A DNA stretch of 64,000 bases from assembly GCA_958295815.1 (NCBI GenBank), contig OY282374.1:3132856-3196855 (forward strand), given 5' to 3'. The notes below the pieces were generated by a model. The model was given only the letters and a program-made list of their open reading frames with translations. It did not search any database and had not been told where the DNA came from. This document shows, piece after piece, positions 16,379 to 25,290 of the stretch; the first letter of the stretch is position 1; every line of letters begins with the position of its first letter. The stretch is from Candidatus Poribacteria bacterium (GTDB taxonomy: Bacteria; Poribacteria; WGA-4E; WGA-3G). The position numbers and the translations under genes are program-made.

Positions 16379-17824
16379 ATGGAAAATCAACCAAATATAC
16401 TCTGGATTTGTAGCGACCAACAACGCTTTGATTCATTAGGCTGTTACGGGAATCCATTTGTCCAAACACCGAATTTAGACAAACTCGCACAAGAAGGCGT
16501 CCTCTTTGAACACGCCTACTCACAAAGTCCGGTCTGCACGCCGAGCAGGGCAAGTTTCCTCACCGGACGCTACCCGCGCACGACACGATGCAGGCAAAAC
16601 GGACAAGCAATTCCGCCAGACGAAGTGTTGGTAACGAAACTGCTTCATGATGCCGGATATGTTTGCGGTTTAGCCGGTAAACTACATCTTGCACCTTGCA
16701 ACCCGAGCGTCTGCAAGGGAACAGAACAGCGCATTGACGACGGCTACGACCAGTTCTTCTGGTCACACGATCCGAATGACGGTTGGTTCGCACACGACTA
16801 TACGCAGTGGCTACGGGATAAGGGTTTACACCGAGACGTTAAGCCCTTCCAAGAATCAGAATACGTCCAGGTCCTTCCCTCGGAGGAGCACAGTCAAACG
16901 ACGTGGTCTGTTGAACGTGCGATGTCCTTTATTAGAAGTGCCGAACGTTTTGAACAACCGTGGCTCTTTTCACTCAATATGTTCGATCCACACCATGCAT
17001 TTGACCCACCAATAGCCGCACTTGAACGCTACCGCAACACCCTTGACGATATACCACTACCTAACTATGTTGAAGGTGAACTCGAAGATAAACCGATATG
17101 GCAACGGATTGACCATACTGGTGCTTATGGCAAAATAGGTGGGTATCCTTACAAAGACATGAGCGATACAGATCACCAGTGGATACGTGCCGCATATTGG
17201 GCAATGATTGATGTCATTGATACACAAGTTGGGCGTCTGTTGAACTTTTTGGAAGAGATTGGACAGCGCGAGAATACTATCGTTATATTCACGTCTGACC
17301 ACGGAGAGATGCTCGGCGACCACGGTATTTACCTTAAGGGACCCTATTTCTATGATCCGGCTGTCCGTGTGCCGTTGATTATCTCTGGACCCGGAATGCT
17401 CAACAACGGCGCACGATCTGAAGCACTCGTGGAATTGGTGGACCTCGCACCAACGCTGCTTGAAGCAAGTAACATTGAGCGGTATCCCGGTATGCAGGGA
17501 CAGAGTCTCTTACCATTACTCACCGGCGAAAAAGCGTTAAATACGCACCGTGATGATGTCTATTGCGAATATTACAACGCGATGGGTTGGCATCGCGAAC
17601 CTGCCGCACACGCGACAATGGTGCGGAACGGACAGCATAAAATTGTCGTCGCTCACGGGACAGGCGACGGAGAACTCTACGACCTTGACTCCGATCCTAA
17701 AGAAACGAATAATCTCTGGAATGTCCCGGATTACCAGTCTGTTAAACTGGAAATGCAAGGGCAACTTATTGATCGGATGGCGTGGACGGTAGATCCGCTT
17801 CCTGATCGTCAAGCACCGTGGTAG
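16379..17824 (+). CDS. Type I sulfatase (formylglycine-dependent)
   Basis: A 481-residue member of the alkaline phosphatase/sulfatase superfamily that should hydrolyse a sulfate ester. The signature CTPSR (C53) followed by ASFLTGRYP is the site at which the Cys is converted to formylglycine by a maturase; no maturase gene is in this window. Metal-binding residues are visible in the N-terminal CSDQQR segment and in TSDHGEMLGDHG near residue 305. I see no clear signal peptide, since the protein starts MENQPNILWICSD, so it may be cytosolic, like choline-sulfatase-type enzymes. The neighbouring secreted LamG proteins suggest sulfated polysaccharide or metabolite use, which is inference. Confidence 0.92.
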   Translation: MENQPNILWICSDQQRFDSLGCYGNPFVQTPNLDKLAQEGVLFEHAYSQSPVCTPSRASFLTGRYPRTTRCRQNGQAIPPDEVLVTKLLHDAGYVCGLAGKLHLAPCNPSVCKGTEQRIDDGYDQFFWSHDPNDGWFAHDYTQWLRDKGLHRDVKPFQESEYVQVLPSEEHSQTTWSVERAMSFIRSAERFEQPWLFSLNMFDPHHAFDPPIAALERYRNTLDDIPLPNYVEGELEDKPIWQRIDHTGAYGKIGGYPYKDMSDTDHQWIRAAYWAMIDVIDTQVGRLLNFLEEIGQRENTIVIFTSDHGEMLGDHGIYLKGPYFYDPAVRVPLIISGPGMLNNGARSEALVELVDLAPTLLEASNIERYPGMQGQSLLPLLTGEKALNTHRDDVYCEYYNAMGWHREPAAHATMVRNGQHKIVVAHGTGDGELYDLDSDPKETNNLWNVPDYQSVKLEMQGQLIDRMAWTVDPLPDRQAPW

Positions 17825-17828
17825 TTTC

Positions 17829-18056
17829 TTAAGCGGAGTTCGTGTTCAGTGCTTTGGCGAGATAATCTTTTTCTAAGAGTAGATCTTTATTGACGCGTAG
17901 GCTCGCTTCGTGGAAACGGTAGTCATCTTTACCGCGTTGATAGTAACACTGTAGGTGTCCAGCATCAACTGCTTTTTTGAGGTCTGCTGGTGAGATGTCG
18001 AGCATCGCTGCTGCCTCTTCCAGATCGTACTCAACCACAGTATGGCGTATTTGCAT
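17829..18056 (-). CDS. Small helix-turn-helix-like protein
   Basis: A 75-residue protein, tail to tail with the sulfatase (4 bases between stops). The pattern EEAAAMLDISPADLKKAVDAGHL followed by a YRFHEASL segment resembles the winged helix-turn-helix of MerR/excisionase-type small DNA-binding proteins, where the segment after the recognition helix reads a position in the motif. GGAG precedes the ATG at a suitable distance. It may be a small regulator, but I cannot name a target. Confidence 0.55.
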   Translation of the reverse strand: MQIRHTVVEYDLEEAAAMLDISPADLKKAVDAGHLQCYYQRGKDDYRFHEASLRVNKDLLLEKDYLAKALNTNSA

Positions 18057-18185
18057 CCTCTCATCTCCAGTAACATGAATTCAGCTTAAACGTATACTCA
18101 ATAGCAGAAGCCCAACGAATGTCACACGCGCATTCAAGGTTGATTTGCTGGACAGAATGGGTATAGGACACACGCATATACCAAA

Positions 18186-18212
18186 GTCCCAGAGGGGCGA
18201 TAGGTGTATAGA
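18186..18212. repeat. GYCCC-AGA-GGGRC hairpin repeat (second family), copy 2
   Basis: GTCCCAGAGGGGCG, then ATAGGTGTATAGA. It lies in the 285-base gap upstream of the PAP2 gene and about 50 bases before copy 3. Confidence 0.55.
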
Positions 18213-18235
18213 AGTCTCAGACCATAATAGCAGCA

Positions 18236-18261
18236 GCCCCAGAGGGGCGACATCTGTGTAA
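18236..18261. repeat. GYCCC-AGA-GGGRC hairpin repeat (second family), copy 3
   Basis: GCCCC-AGA-GGGGC stem-loop followed by GACATCTGTGTA. Compared with the copy at 7149, both sides of the stem changed together (GTCCC/GGGAC to GCCCC/GGGGC). Confidence 0.55.
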
Positions 18262-18341
18262 ATGATCCACGATGTTCAAGTAATTATAGATTGTAGCATA
18301 AAGTTATGGAAGATACAACGTAATAGATGGAGTCGAGTTGC

Positions 18342-18962
18342 ATGACACAGTACCGGCGTACAAGGACCGTACTAACGGAATCTCTTAAACCGTGGCTGGT
18401 GGGTACACTGGCTATCTGTGCTCTTATGACAGGGTTAGAGGCGGATGCCGAAAATTTCCTGTCGCGTTGGGATCAAACGCTCTTTGATCGTATCTACGAT
18501 GCCCCGCCACGCCAAGAACCGATGTGGACAATCATGGAAGGGGTCACAGACCTTGGAGACTACCGAGGGGTCATGGGTGCCACGATTCTCCTTTATACGT
18601 ATGGCAATGAGGCACATCGAGAAACAGGAAAACTTCTGTCTTCGGCATATATGGGTGCGGGGATCATAACATATGGCATGAAAAGACTGGTAGGTAGGAA
18701 GCGACCACTTGATGAGACTTTAGGAAATCCAGCAATGCCATCAGGGCATGCGTCCATTACATTCAGTGTTGCTACCATTTTAGGCTATAAGTATCCGAAA
18801 TGGCGAATTCCACTTTACGTTGGTGCCGGACTCGTCAGTTTCTCGCGCGTCTATTTAGGACGGCATTATACATCGGATGTAGTAGCAGGCGCAGCAATTG
18901 GCACTGCAATGGGAGTCTTGGTATGGCATAAGCGCGTTACCCTGCTGAAATGGGAGTTTTAG
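18342..18962 (+). CDS. PAP2-family phosphatase (membrane or periplasmic)
   Basis: I prefer the ATG at 18342, which has GGAG 9 bases upstream; an in-frame ATG at 18327 would overlap that site. The 206-residue product carries the three acid-phosphatase motifs in order: KRLVGRKRP (KxxxxxxRP), MPSGHAS (PSGH) and SRVYLGRHYTSD (SRxxxxxHxxxD). The catalytic His residues and the phosphate-binding Arg/Lys are present. A hydrophobic segment near residues 15-35 and later ones suggest membrane attachment with an external active site. Likely substrates are lipid pyrophosphates such as undecaprenyl diphosphate, or phosphatidate. A 22-base direct duplication of the gene's 3' end follows the stop. Confidence 0.88.
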   Translation: MTQYRRTRTVLTESLKPWLVGTLAICALMTGLEADAENFLSRWDQTLFDRIYDAPPRQEPMWTIMEGVTDLGDYRGVMGATILLYTYGNEAHRETGKLLSSAYMGAGIITYGMKRLVGRKRPLDETLGNPAMPSGHASITFSVATILGYKYPKWRIPLYVGAGLVSFSRVYLGRHYTSDVVAGAAIGTAMGVLVWHKRVTLLKWEF

Positions 18963-18988
18963 GGTGTTGAAATGGGAGTTTTAGTGAT
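18945..18988 (+). repeat. 22-base tandem duplication at the PAP2 3' end
   Basis: TGAAATGGGAGTTTTAG occurs at 18946-18962, covering the stop codon, and again at 18968-18984, so the copies are 22 bases apart. Confidence 0.7.
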
Positions 18989-19003
18989 CGAAAATGAAAA
19001 TCC

Positions 19004-19032
19004 TTGACAATAATATTCACTATGCGTAAAAT
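19004..19032 (+). promoter_or_regulatory. Strong sigma70-type promoter for the lipoprotein gene
   Basis: TTGACA (19004-19009), a 17-base spacer and TAAAAT (19027-19032). The start codon is at 19060, giving a short leader with AGGAGG. Confidence 0.75.
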
Positions 19033-19059
19033 ATAAGTATTAATAGGAGGGTGAGACGC

Positions 19060-19839
19060 ATGACTCGTAGAAAAAATCGCACCTATTTCCGGTATCAGAT
19101 TATGAGCAGAATCGGTTTGTTTCTTCTAATGGGCGCATTATTGGCTGGATGTGCCGCTGCACCATACCCCTCGGTTGAAGTCTATATGGAGCCTGTTGCG
19201 GAACACTTCAACACCAAGGTTCATCCAGAAACTGGTGCTGCAACCGTTGTAAAAAAAGGTGTTGCTGTTACGCTTGAACCGCTTGATGAAGTGGAACTGT
19301 TCGAACTCACCGAAGATCCGAGAGTGAATCCTTATCTCGTCGTAGAGAAAAGTGGTGCTGTTGAACCTATCTATACGGTGTTTGAAATTACAGTCCATAA
19401 CCGCGAGAATAGCCGCGTTCTTGTTGAGGATATGGCAGTGCTAATTGATGGAAACAATACGCAATATGCCAATCTATCCAGTGCTTACTTTGACTCGCTC
19501 TACGACGATGCGGATCAACCAAATAACGGTCCTTGGGGGACAGGTTATCCTTATGCCCCGGCTGCTTACCACTCCTATTACGGCTATTACCAGTCCTACG
19601 TAGATACTGAGGCGTTAGAGTGGGGACGAATAGTGATAGAAGACAACATCTTTGAAAGCGGTAAATTATTCTCCGGCGCAAAACGGAGCGGCTTTTTAAT
19701 TTTTGACCGACTTCCGAGTGACACGACAGACCTTAGGATTGTTGTACCCGGAGTTCGGATAATTCATTCAGACGATAAAGCAGATAAATTGGAATTTAAA
19801 ATTGATTTTAGGCAGGTCTTGCAGCCAAATAACGAGTAA
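19060..19839 (+). CDS. Lipoprotein of unknown function
   Basis: I chose the ATG at 19060, which has AGGAGG 8 bases upstream. The 259-residue product has a basic N-terminus, a hydrophobic stretch and the lipobox LLAGC near residue 31, so it should be lipid-anchored. After that comes a beta-rich region (TVFEITVHNRENSRVLVEDMAV) resembling the immunoglobulin-like part of secreted accessory proteins. A tyrosine/glycine-rich loop (YYGYYQSY) and a C-terminal strand that could be a carrier-like fold follow. I do not recognise a named family. It has its own promoter and is followed by the Liv-type transport operon. Confidence 0.7.
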   Translation: MTRRKNRTYFRYQIMSRIGLFLLMGALLAGCAAAPYPSVEVYMEPVAEHFNTKVHPETGAATVVKKGVAVTLEPLDEVELFELTEDPRVNPYLVVEKSGAVEPIYTVFEITVHNRENSRVLVEDMAVLIDGNNTQYANLSSAYFDSLYDDADQPNNGPWGTGYPYAPAAYHSYYGYYQSYVDTEALEWGRIVIEDNIFESGKLFSGAKRSGFLIFDRLPSDTTDLRIVVPGVRIIHSDDKADKLEFKIDFRQVLQPNNE

Positions 19840-19905
19840 CTTCGATTTGATTGATTGATTGAGGTTGATAGGGCGCAGAGTTGCCAACGAAGGAGTATAT
19901 ATAAA

Positions 19906-21087
19906 ATGCGAAATTGGCTTATCGGACTATTGGTAGTAGGACTCGTATCCCTTTGGGGCTGTCAGCCTGCGAGTAAAGACAAACAGGAGCCTCAGAGAGA
20001 GGTTAGAGTTGCTGTAGCAGGCCCCTTTACAGGTAATGCCGCGGCATTCGGAGAAATGATTAAACGCGGTGCTGAACGTAAAGCGAAAGAAATTAATGAA
20101 TCCGGTGGCATCAACGGCATGAAACTAACGCTCGTTTTCGGAGATGATACTGGGACCGAAAAGGAGGCAAATCTGGTTGCTACGCGTTTCGCCACGGACA
20201 GACGGATCCTCTCGGTCGTCGGACATTTTAACAGCGCGTGTTCTTTAGCAGGTAAAGAAATTTACAAAGCCAATGGCATCGTTGCATTATCGCCCGGATC
20301 AACAAATGTAAGCGTCTGTGAAGGAAGCGACTGGACATTTCGGAATTTGTATCGAGACGATTTTCAAGGGGAGTTTATCGCCAATTATATTCAGAATTCC
20401 TTGAAAGAATTTCAGGCTGTCGCCATTTTATTTGATAATGATGATTATGGGCGCGGCCTTCGAGACGGTTTCAGTGCAGCTGCAGAAAAAATTGGGCTTA
20501 ATATCGTCGCCTCTGAAGCCTATGATCGGGATAATACGGATTTTAAAGCGCAACTCACCAGTATTAAAGCAAAGAATCCGGACCTTATCTTCATCTCCGG
20601 TCTTTACAGTCAAGCCGGATTAATCGCTAAACAGGCGCGTGAGTCAGGAATCACCGCACAGTTTTTTGGAGCTGATGGTGTGGATTCCCCAGATTTCCTC
20701 ACAATCGCTGGTGCTGCTGCAGAGGGAACATACCTGACGACCCCTTTTACGTTTGATTTGGGCGGAGAAGAGGCACAACGGGTCGCTTCAGAATTTGAAA
20801 AGGACTACGGTGTTTTACCCGATACATGGGCAGCGCTAACTTACGATGCGATGGGCATGATTGCTGACGCAATTGGAAAAACCTATAATGCGGATGCCAC
20901 CCTCGCCGAAAATCGGAAAGCCATTCGTGATCACTTGGCATCATTAGATACGCCAGAAGAAGGATATAAAGGGATTACCGGATTAACCTATTTTGATATA
21001 AACGGGGACACTGTTAATAAACCCGCATACGTCAAAATCGTTAAGGACGGTGAATTCACGACTGCTCCTGTGCAAATGGTTAACTGA
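19906..21087 (+). CDS. ABC transporter substrate-binding lipoprotein, branched-chain amino acid (LivJ) type
   Basis: I chose the ATG at 19906 because AAGGAG lies about 10 bases upstream. The 393-residue product has a signal peptide with lipobox LWGC, anchoring it outside the cytoplasmic membrane. The rest is a type 1 periplasmic binding fold: VRVAVAGPFTGNAAAFGEMIKRGAERKAKEIN with the typical GPxTG start, DDTGTEKEA, SPGSTN and the GADGVDSPDF region. It delivers amino acids or similar small ligands (amides, urea, short acids) to the permeases that follow at 21154 and 22147. Substrate cannot be fixed from sequence. Confidence 0.9.
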   Translation: MRNWLIGLLVVGLVSLWGCQPASKDKQEPQREVRVAVAGPFTGNAAAFGEMIKRGAERKAKEINESGGINGMKLTLVFGDDTGTEKEANLVATRFATDRRILSVVGHFNSACSLAGKEIYKANGIVALSPGSTNVSVCEGSDWTFRNLYRDDFQGEFIANYIQNSLKEFQAVAILFDNDDYGRGLRDGFSAAAEKIGLNIVASEAYDRDNTDFKAQLTSIKAKNPDLIFISGLYSQAGLIAKQARESGITAQFFGADGVDSPDFLTIAGAAAEGTYLTTPFTFDLGGEEAQRVASEFEKDYGVLPDTWAALTYDAMGMIADAIGKTYNADATLAENRKAIRDHLASLDTPEEGYKGITGLTYFDINGDTVNKPAYVKIVKDGEFTTAPVQMVN

Positions 21088-21153
21088 GAATTCCAAGTGT
21101 GAAAAACCGCAATTTTCCTAAACGCTTTTAAAAAACGACAGGAATTTAAAATT

Positions 21154-22104
21154 ATGGAGCAATTTTCAGAGCAGCTGATTAATGCCCTTGTTCTCGGTGG
21201 TATTTATGCCCTTATTGCTGTCGGTTATACCATGGTTTACGGTATTATTCAGTTGATTAACTTCGCCCACGGCGAAATTTTCATGTTTGGTGCTTACTTC
21301 GCTTTCACCTTGGTCACGGTTTTTAACATGCCATTTTGGGTAGCACTCCCTCTCAGTATGCTTCTCTGTGCTATGATCGGAATGTTGATGGATCTGGTTG
21401 CTTATCGACCTCTTCGTAATGCAGCACGCCTCTCAGCGTTGATTACAGCAATCGGCGTTTCGATAGGTTTACAAAACCTCGCTCGAATTATTTGGGGAGC
21501 AAGACAACGTCCTTTTCCACAAGAATCTCTACCCGCCTTTTTAAGACAGGGCTTCCCCCCAACCGAATCACTGCCAGCGTTTACCCTTACCGAGACCGCA
21601 ATCGCACTCCCCGGCGGGGCTTACTTACCTTACCGTGACTTATTTATTATTCTTCTCGCTCTTGGTCTAATGATCGCCTTAAACCGGTTGGTCACCTTGA
21701 CAAGAATAGGTAAAGCGATGCGGGCTTGTGCCCAAAATCGGGTTGCCGCCAATTTGATGGGCATCAATACCAACAAAGTCATTGTTATAACCTTTGCTAT
21801 CGGTTCTGCCTTAGGTGCTGTTGCGGGGATAATGGTCGGCATACGTGAAATTATTGAACCGACGATGGGATACTATAAGGGAGTTGCAGCCTTTGCTGCT
21901 GCTGTCCTTGGTGGAATCGGAAATATCACAGGGGCAATGCTCGGTGGACTCCTTATCGGATTCGCTGAAGTATTCGGGGCTGGTTATATTCCCTATGGTT
22001 ACGGTTCCGGGTATCGGGTAGCCATTGCATATATTGTTATGATTGCTGTTATTTTAGTACGTCCGTCTGGGCTGTTCGGAAAATCAACCGCGACTCGTGC
22101 CTAA
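21154..22104 (+). CDS. ABC transporter permease, LivH type
   Basis: A 316-residue inner-membrane protein. The N-terminal LINALVLGGIYALIAVGYTMVYGIIQLINFAHGE segment is the LivH signature, and MRACAQNRVAANLMGIN is the cytoplasmic coupling loop that contacts the ATPase. AAVLGGIGNITGAMLGGLLIG follows near the C-terminus. It forms the channel together with the LivM-type permease 42 bases downstream. The expected ATPase genes are absent next to them. Confidence 0.92.
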   Translation: MEQFSEQLINALVLGGIYALIAVGYTMVYGIIQLINFAHGEIFMFGAYFAFTLVTVFNMPFWVALPLSMLLCAMIGMLMDLVAYRPLRNAARLSALITAIGVSIGLQNLARIIWGARQRPFPQESLPAFLRQGFPPTESLPAFTLTETAIALPGGAYLPYRDLFIILLALGLMIALNRLVTLTRIGKAMRACAQNRVAANLMGINTNKVIVITFAIGSALGAVAGIMVGIREIIEPTMGYYKGVAAFAAAVLGGIGNITGAMLGGLLIGFAEVFGAGYIPYGYGSGYRVAIAYIVMIAVILVRPSGLFGKSTATRA

Positions 22105-22146
22105 ATTGACGTTTAAGGTAGAATTACATTTACAACCTAAAGAACT

Positions 22147-23145
22147 ATGCGAGATAAATTAACATCCAAAAATATAATTTTTGGTCTCCTAATCGGCTTC
22201 TTCCCAATATTTATGTACGCAGTAGATTACATTACCTTGCTGCTGTCCTATCGGGATATCTATCTCCCAACACCGAGCGGGGATTATATTCTTTACATTG
22301 CTGTTCAAGTCGGGCTCTATACACTCCTTGCCATCGGTCTAAATATTGTCTGCGGTTTTACAGGATTGTTAGACCTCGGCTACGTTGGCTTCTATCTCGT
22401 CGGGGGTTATACTGCAGGACTCTTGATGGTCCGGCTTGGGTTTAGTTACTGGATGGTACTGCCGTTAGCTGTACTCAACGGGGCATTATGGGGATTATTG
22501 CGCGGAGCACCTACCTTACGACTCACCGGCGATTATTTTGCAATCGTTACCTTCGGGTTTGCAGAATTACTCTTTCGTATCGTGAAAAATGAGATATGGC
22601 TGATCGGCGATATCAATGGATTCGTCAAAAACATTCCACGTGCCTCGATTTTTGGGATAGAACTCAATCAAAATTGGCACCACTATTACCATATTCTCGT
22701 GTTACTCGCTTTGGTCATATTTGTCACTTATCGGCTACAGCATTCTCGAGTCGGAAGAGCATGGGTTGCTATCCGAGAGGATGAACAAGCAGCCGCATCT
22801 ATGGGAATCAATATCAGCCGATACAAGTCGCTCGCTTTTGCTGTCAGTGCAGCGATCGGAGCACTCGGGGGAGCATTTTTAGCACCATTTTGGTCAAGCA
22901 TTAGCGCACGATCCTTTGAATTTTGGGAGTCCATCCTTATTCTCTGTATGGTAATCCTCGGCGGCAAGGGGAGCATTAAGGGAGCTGTTGTAGGGGCAAT
23001 TATCATCGGTTCCTTAAGTGAAGTCCTACGGGAAATCCTTTCCAATTTTCCGCAATTTGGAGGCGCACGCTATCTAATTTTTGGTATCATTTTAGTCTTA
23101 TTGATGCGCTATCGACCGGAGGGATTAATCTTTAAAAGAGCATAA
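22147..23145 (+). CDS. ABC transporter permease, LivM type
   Basis: A 332-residue membrane protein. Family marks are LNIVCGFTGLLDLGYVGFYLVGGY, the RLTGDYFAIVTFGFAE segment, and VAIREDEQAAASMGIN as the coupling loop. The C-terminus RYRPEGLIF is typical. It closes the operon of binding protein, LivH and LivM; a perfect hairpin follows and the next gene is on the other strand, so LivG and LivF must be encoded elsewhere or be shared with another system. Confidence 0.92.
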   Translation: MRDKLTSKNIIFGLLIGFFPIFMYAVDYITLLLSYRDIYLPTPSGDYILYIAVQVGLYTLLAIGLNIVCGFTGLLDLGYVGFYLVGGYTAGLLMVRLGFSYWMVLPLAVLNGALWGLLRGAPTLRLTGDYFAIVTFGFAELLFRIVKNEIWLIGDINGFVKNIPRASIFGIELNQNWHHYYHILVLLALVIFVTYRLQHSRVGRAWVAIREDEQAAASMGINISRYKSLAFAVSAAIGALGGAFLAPFWSSISARSFEFWESILILCMVILGGKGSIKGAVVGAIIIGSLSEVLREILSNFPQFGGARYLIFGIILVLLMRYRPEGLIFKRA

Positions 23146-23161
23146 TACCCGTCTCTCAGGT

Positions 23162-23184
23162 AGGAGCGGTTTCTAACCGCTCCT
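23162..23184. repeat. Interspersed palindrome, GGTTTCTAACC family, copy 5 (perfect 10-bp stem)
   Basis: AGGAGCGGTT-TCT-AACCGCTCCT, between two convergent genes. Here the second outer base pair is C-G where other copies have A-T, i.e. a compensatory change. Confidence 0.85.
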
Positions 23185-23214
23185 GGCATCGTTATAAAAC
23201 CAATCATCGGTTTT

Positions 23215-24246
23215 CTAAGGACGCAACTTGCGGGACCAGACCGCAAAATGCAGTGCCTCACAGATCAGCAGAATTAACGCCCCGGCTACAAATAATTGGA
23301 AACGTTCTTGATATTCGCCATCTCTACGAAGCCTGAATTTCTGCCGTTCGAGACGTGCTAAATCTGTTCTTAACTGGGCAATCCCGGTAGTTGCTGGATA
23401 GTAGTTGCCGTTCCCCGCTTTGGCGACCTCTTGCAGATGGGTTTCGTACAGGATTGTCAGCACGAGTTGTCCGTTGGCATCGCGTTTGTACAGTGTAGTT
23501 TCTGTACCAGCACCTCGCGGGAGTGGAATAGGAACTGATTGAGCAGAGTTACCAACGCCGACGCAGTAGACATGCACACCCGCTTGGATCGCCGCTTTTG
23601 CTGCCGAGATAGCTTCTTCCCCGTGGTCCTCCCCATCTGTTAACAGAATTAGAACCTTTTGTCCTCCGAAATCTGTATCTCTTGCTGTCGGATCGTTCTG
23701 GTCTGCGGTAAGTCGATCGGTTGCTGTCTCAATGGCATTACCAATGCGGGTACCGCTGTGGGTAAGCGTGTTCGCTGTCATCGCTGCTAAGAATTCTCTG
23801 AGCGTCGTAGTATCATTCGTCAAAGGACATACCACAAAACTCGCTTCAGCGAAGTAGAGTAAACCGAACCGGTCACCCTCAAGTGCTTCCATGAGTGAGA
23901 AGATAGCATCTTTAGCGTACGTTAGTCGTCGAACGGATTGTTCATCCTCTGCCAACATACTGGTTGAAATGTCAAGCCCAAACATAACGTCTAACCGCTC
24001 CGCAACCGGTTCGGGTTTCGGTCCCCATTGTGGACGCGCTATCGCGAGTGTTAAAAGGAGGTAGCTTAGTAGTAGCAATCCTGCTTGAACTTTGTGTCGC
24101 TGTAGATGTACGGGATTCGCATGACTGTAGAATTGCAGCAATGCTTTCTGTTTCTGTCGCAGTCCAAAGAGTAGAAAGAAAATGAAGGGCGGGACTGCCC
24201 ATAGGAAATGGAGAAATTCTGGATGACCAAAATGGAGCCAGTTCAT
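23215..24246 (-). CDS. Membrane-anchored von Willebrand factor A protein (BatA/BatB-like)
   Basis: A 343-residue protein with two N-terminal TM segments (about residues 12-29 and 55-71), a vWA domain, and one C-terminal TM segment (about 315-335). The metal-ion-dependent adhesion site is complete: DISTS at 92-96, a Thr in the LTNDTTT region, and LTDGED near residue 195. The layout is that of BatA/BatB in the aerotolerance cluster (MoxR, DUF58, BatA, BatB), but those partners are not adjacent here. The domain faces the periplasm or cytoplasm and mediates protein contacts. The start codon overlaps the stop of the upstream nuclease-like gene by 4 bases (24243-24246). Confidence 0.85.
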   Translation of the reverse strand: MNWLHFGHPEFLHFLWAVPPFIFFLLFGLRQKQKALLQFYSHANPVHLQRHKVQAGLLLLSYLLLTLAIARPQWGPKPEPVAERLDVMFGLDISTSMLAEDEQSVRRLTYAKDAIFSLMEALEGDRFGLLYFAEASFVVCPLTNDTTTLREFLAAMTANTLTHSGTRIGNAIETATDRLTADQNDPTARDTDFGGQKVLILLTDGEDHGEEAISAAKAAIQAGVHVYCVGVGNSAQSVPIPLPRGAGTETTLYKRDANGQLVLTILYETHLQEVAKAGNGNYYPATTGIAQLRTDLARLERQKFRLRRDGEYQERFQLFVAGALILLICEALHFAVWSRKLRP

Positions 24247-25238
24247 AGTGAGGAGAGGATAGAGTTGCGAGCGCGTTCAAAAATCTCGATCGCATAGTCA
24301 AGGTGTGCTTTGGACGCAATGTTAAATGATATACCAAAATTCTTGACTGTCACGTTAGGTAGATTGGCTCTGCACTCAACGATTTGGAGTGGCGCGAAGT
24401 CACCGTGGACATCAACGCGGAAATGTGTAGCTCTTCTTGAGGGATAAGTGTCAAGCCACCAGCGTCCACCGATAGTCATTCGGAGTTTGGCAATACGGGG
24501 TCGAAGTGTTCCGCCACATGTATCAACGTACGCCAAAAAGTCCCGCACAACTTGTAGGAGCTCGGCGTTTACCTCTAACGTCTCAGTGAACAACGCAAGG
24601 GTCATAAACTGCTCCGCGGTCGTACGATACGTCCGTTCTTCTTCTTTGACGAGTGTGCCGCCCAGAACAGTTTCGGTAGCAACTAAAATCTCATCAGGGG
24701 CGTGGTAGGAAAAATAAGAGATATAGGTGAGATCCAACCCCAAAGTCCGTAGATATTCGGCTACTTCCAAAACGCGCGTGTCAACACCCTCCGAAACGAG
24801 GACTAATCGCTGTCGTTGATTGAATGCCGATTGCCGAATATCGCCCGGCTCATATCCGAAGAATTCACTGTGGAGTGCCGTGAGTGAAGAGAACTCTTTG
24901 CCCTGTTGTTGGCACCATCGGTAAGCAAGCTGTTCTAATTCTATGTAAGAGAGTTGGGAAACCCCAGCGGCGTATTCAAGGATTTGGGTGATGGCTGTTC
25001 GAGACGGCTTCCCGCGTTTGAGTTCAATAATCACACAATTTCCTTGCCGATCCAGTGCCAATAGGTCAATCTTCTGTTTTGACGTACTCAGCGGGGGTTG
25101 CCTGCTGATAACGCAGAGAGGTTCACCAAGGACCAGCGTCGCATCTTTTTCGAGTAAATCCTCGAAGTCACGTTCTGCCCCAAAACGTAAAGGTTCCAGT
25201 TTCCCAAATTTCCGGTCTTCCCAACGATAAACTTCCAT
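24243..25238 (-). CDS. PD-(D/E)XK nuclease-superfamily protein (NucS/DUF91-like)
   Basis: A 331-residue cytosolic protein. Around residues 55-85 it has KIDLLALD, then VIIELKRGK and a TAITQILEYA helix, which is the D...ExK core of PD-(D/E)XK nucleases in the arrangement seen in NucS-like and DUF91 proteins. An N-terminal region with FEDLLEKD precedes it. The C-terminal half (about 200-331) is unassigned. It could be an active DNase or a DNA-binding relative. It is upstream of and overlaps the vWA gene, an unusual pairing. Confidence 0.75.
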   Translation of the reverse strand: MEVYRWEDRKFGKLEPLRFGAERDFEDLLEKDATLVLGEPLCVISRQPPLSTSKQKIDLLALDRQGNCVIIELKRGKPSRTAITQILEYAAGVSQLSYIELEQLAYRWCQQQGKEFSSLTALHSEFFGYEPGDIRQSAFNQRQRLVLVSEGVDTRVLEVAEYLRTLGLDLTYISYFSYHAPDEILVATETVLGGTLVKEEERTYRTTAEQFMTLALFTETLEVNAELLQVVRDFLAYVDTCGGTLRPRIAKLRMTIGGRWWLDTYPSRRATHFRVDVHGDFAPLQIVECRANLPNVTVKNFGISFNIASKAHLDYAIEIFERARNSILSSL

Positions 25239-25290
25239 GGTTTCTACGTATTTTTCTGCTGCCTAATCAAGTAATAGTCCTAACTTCGCG

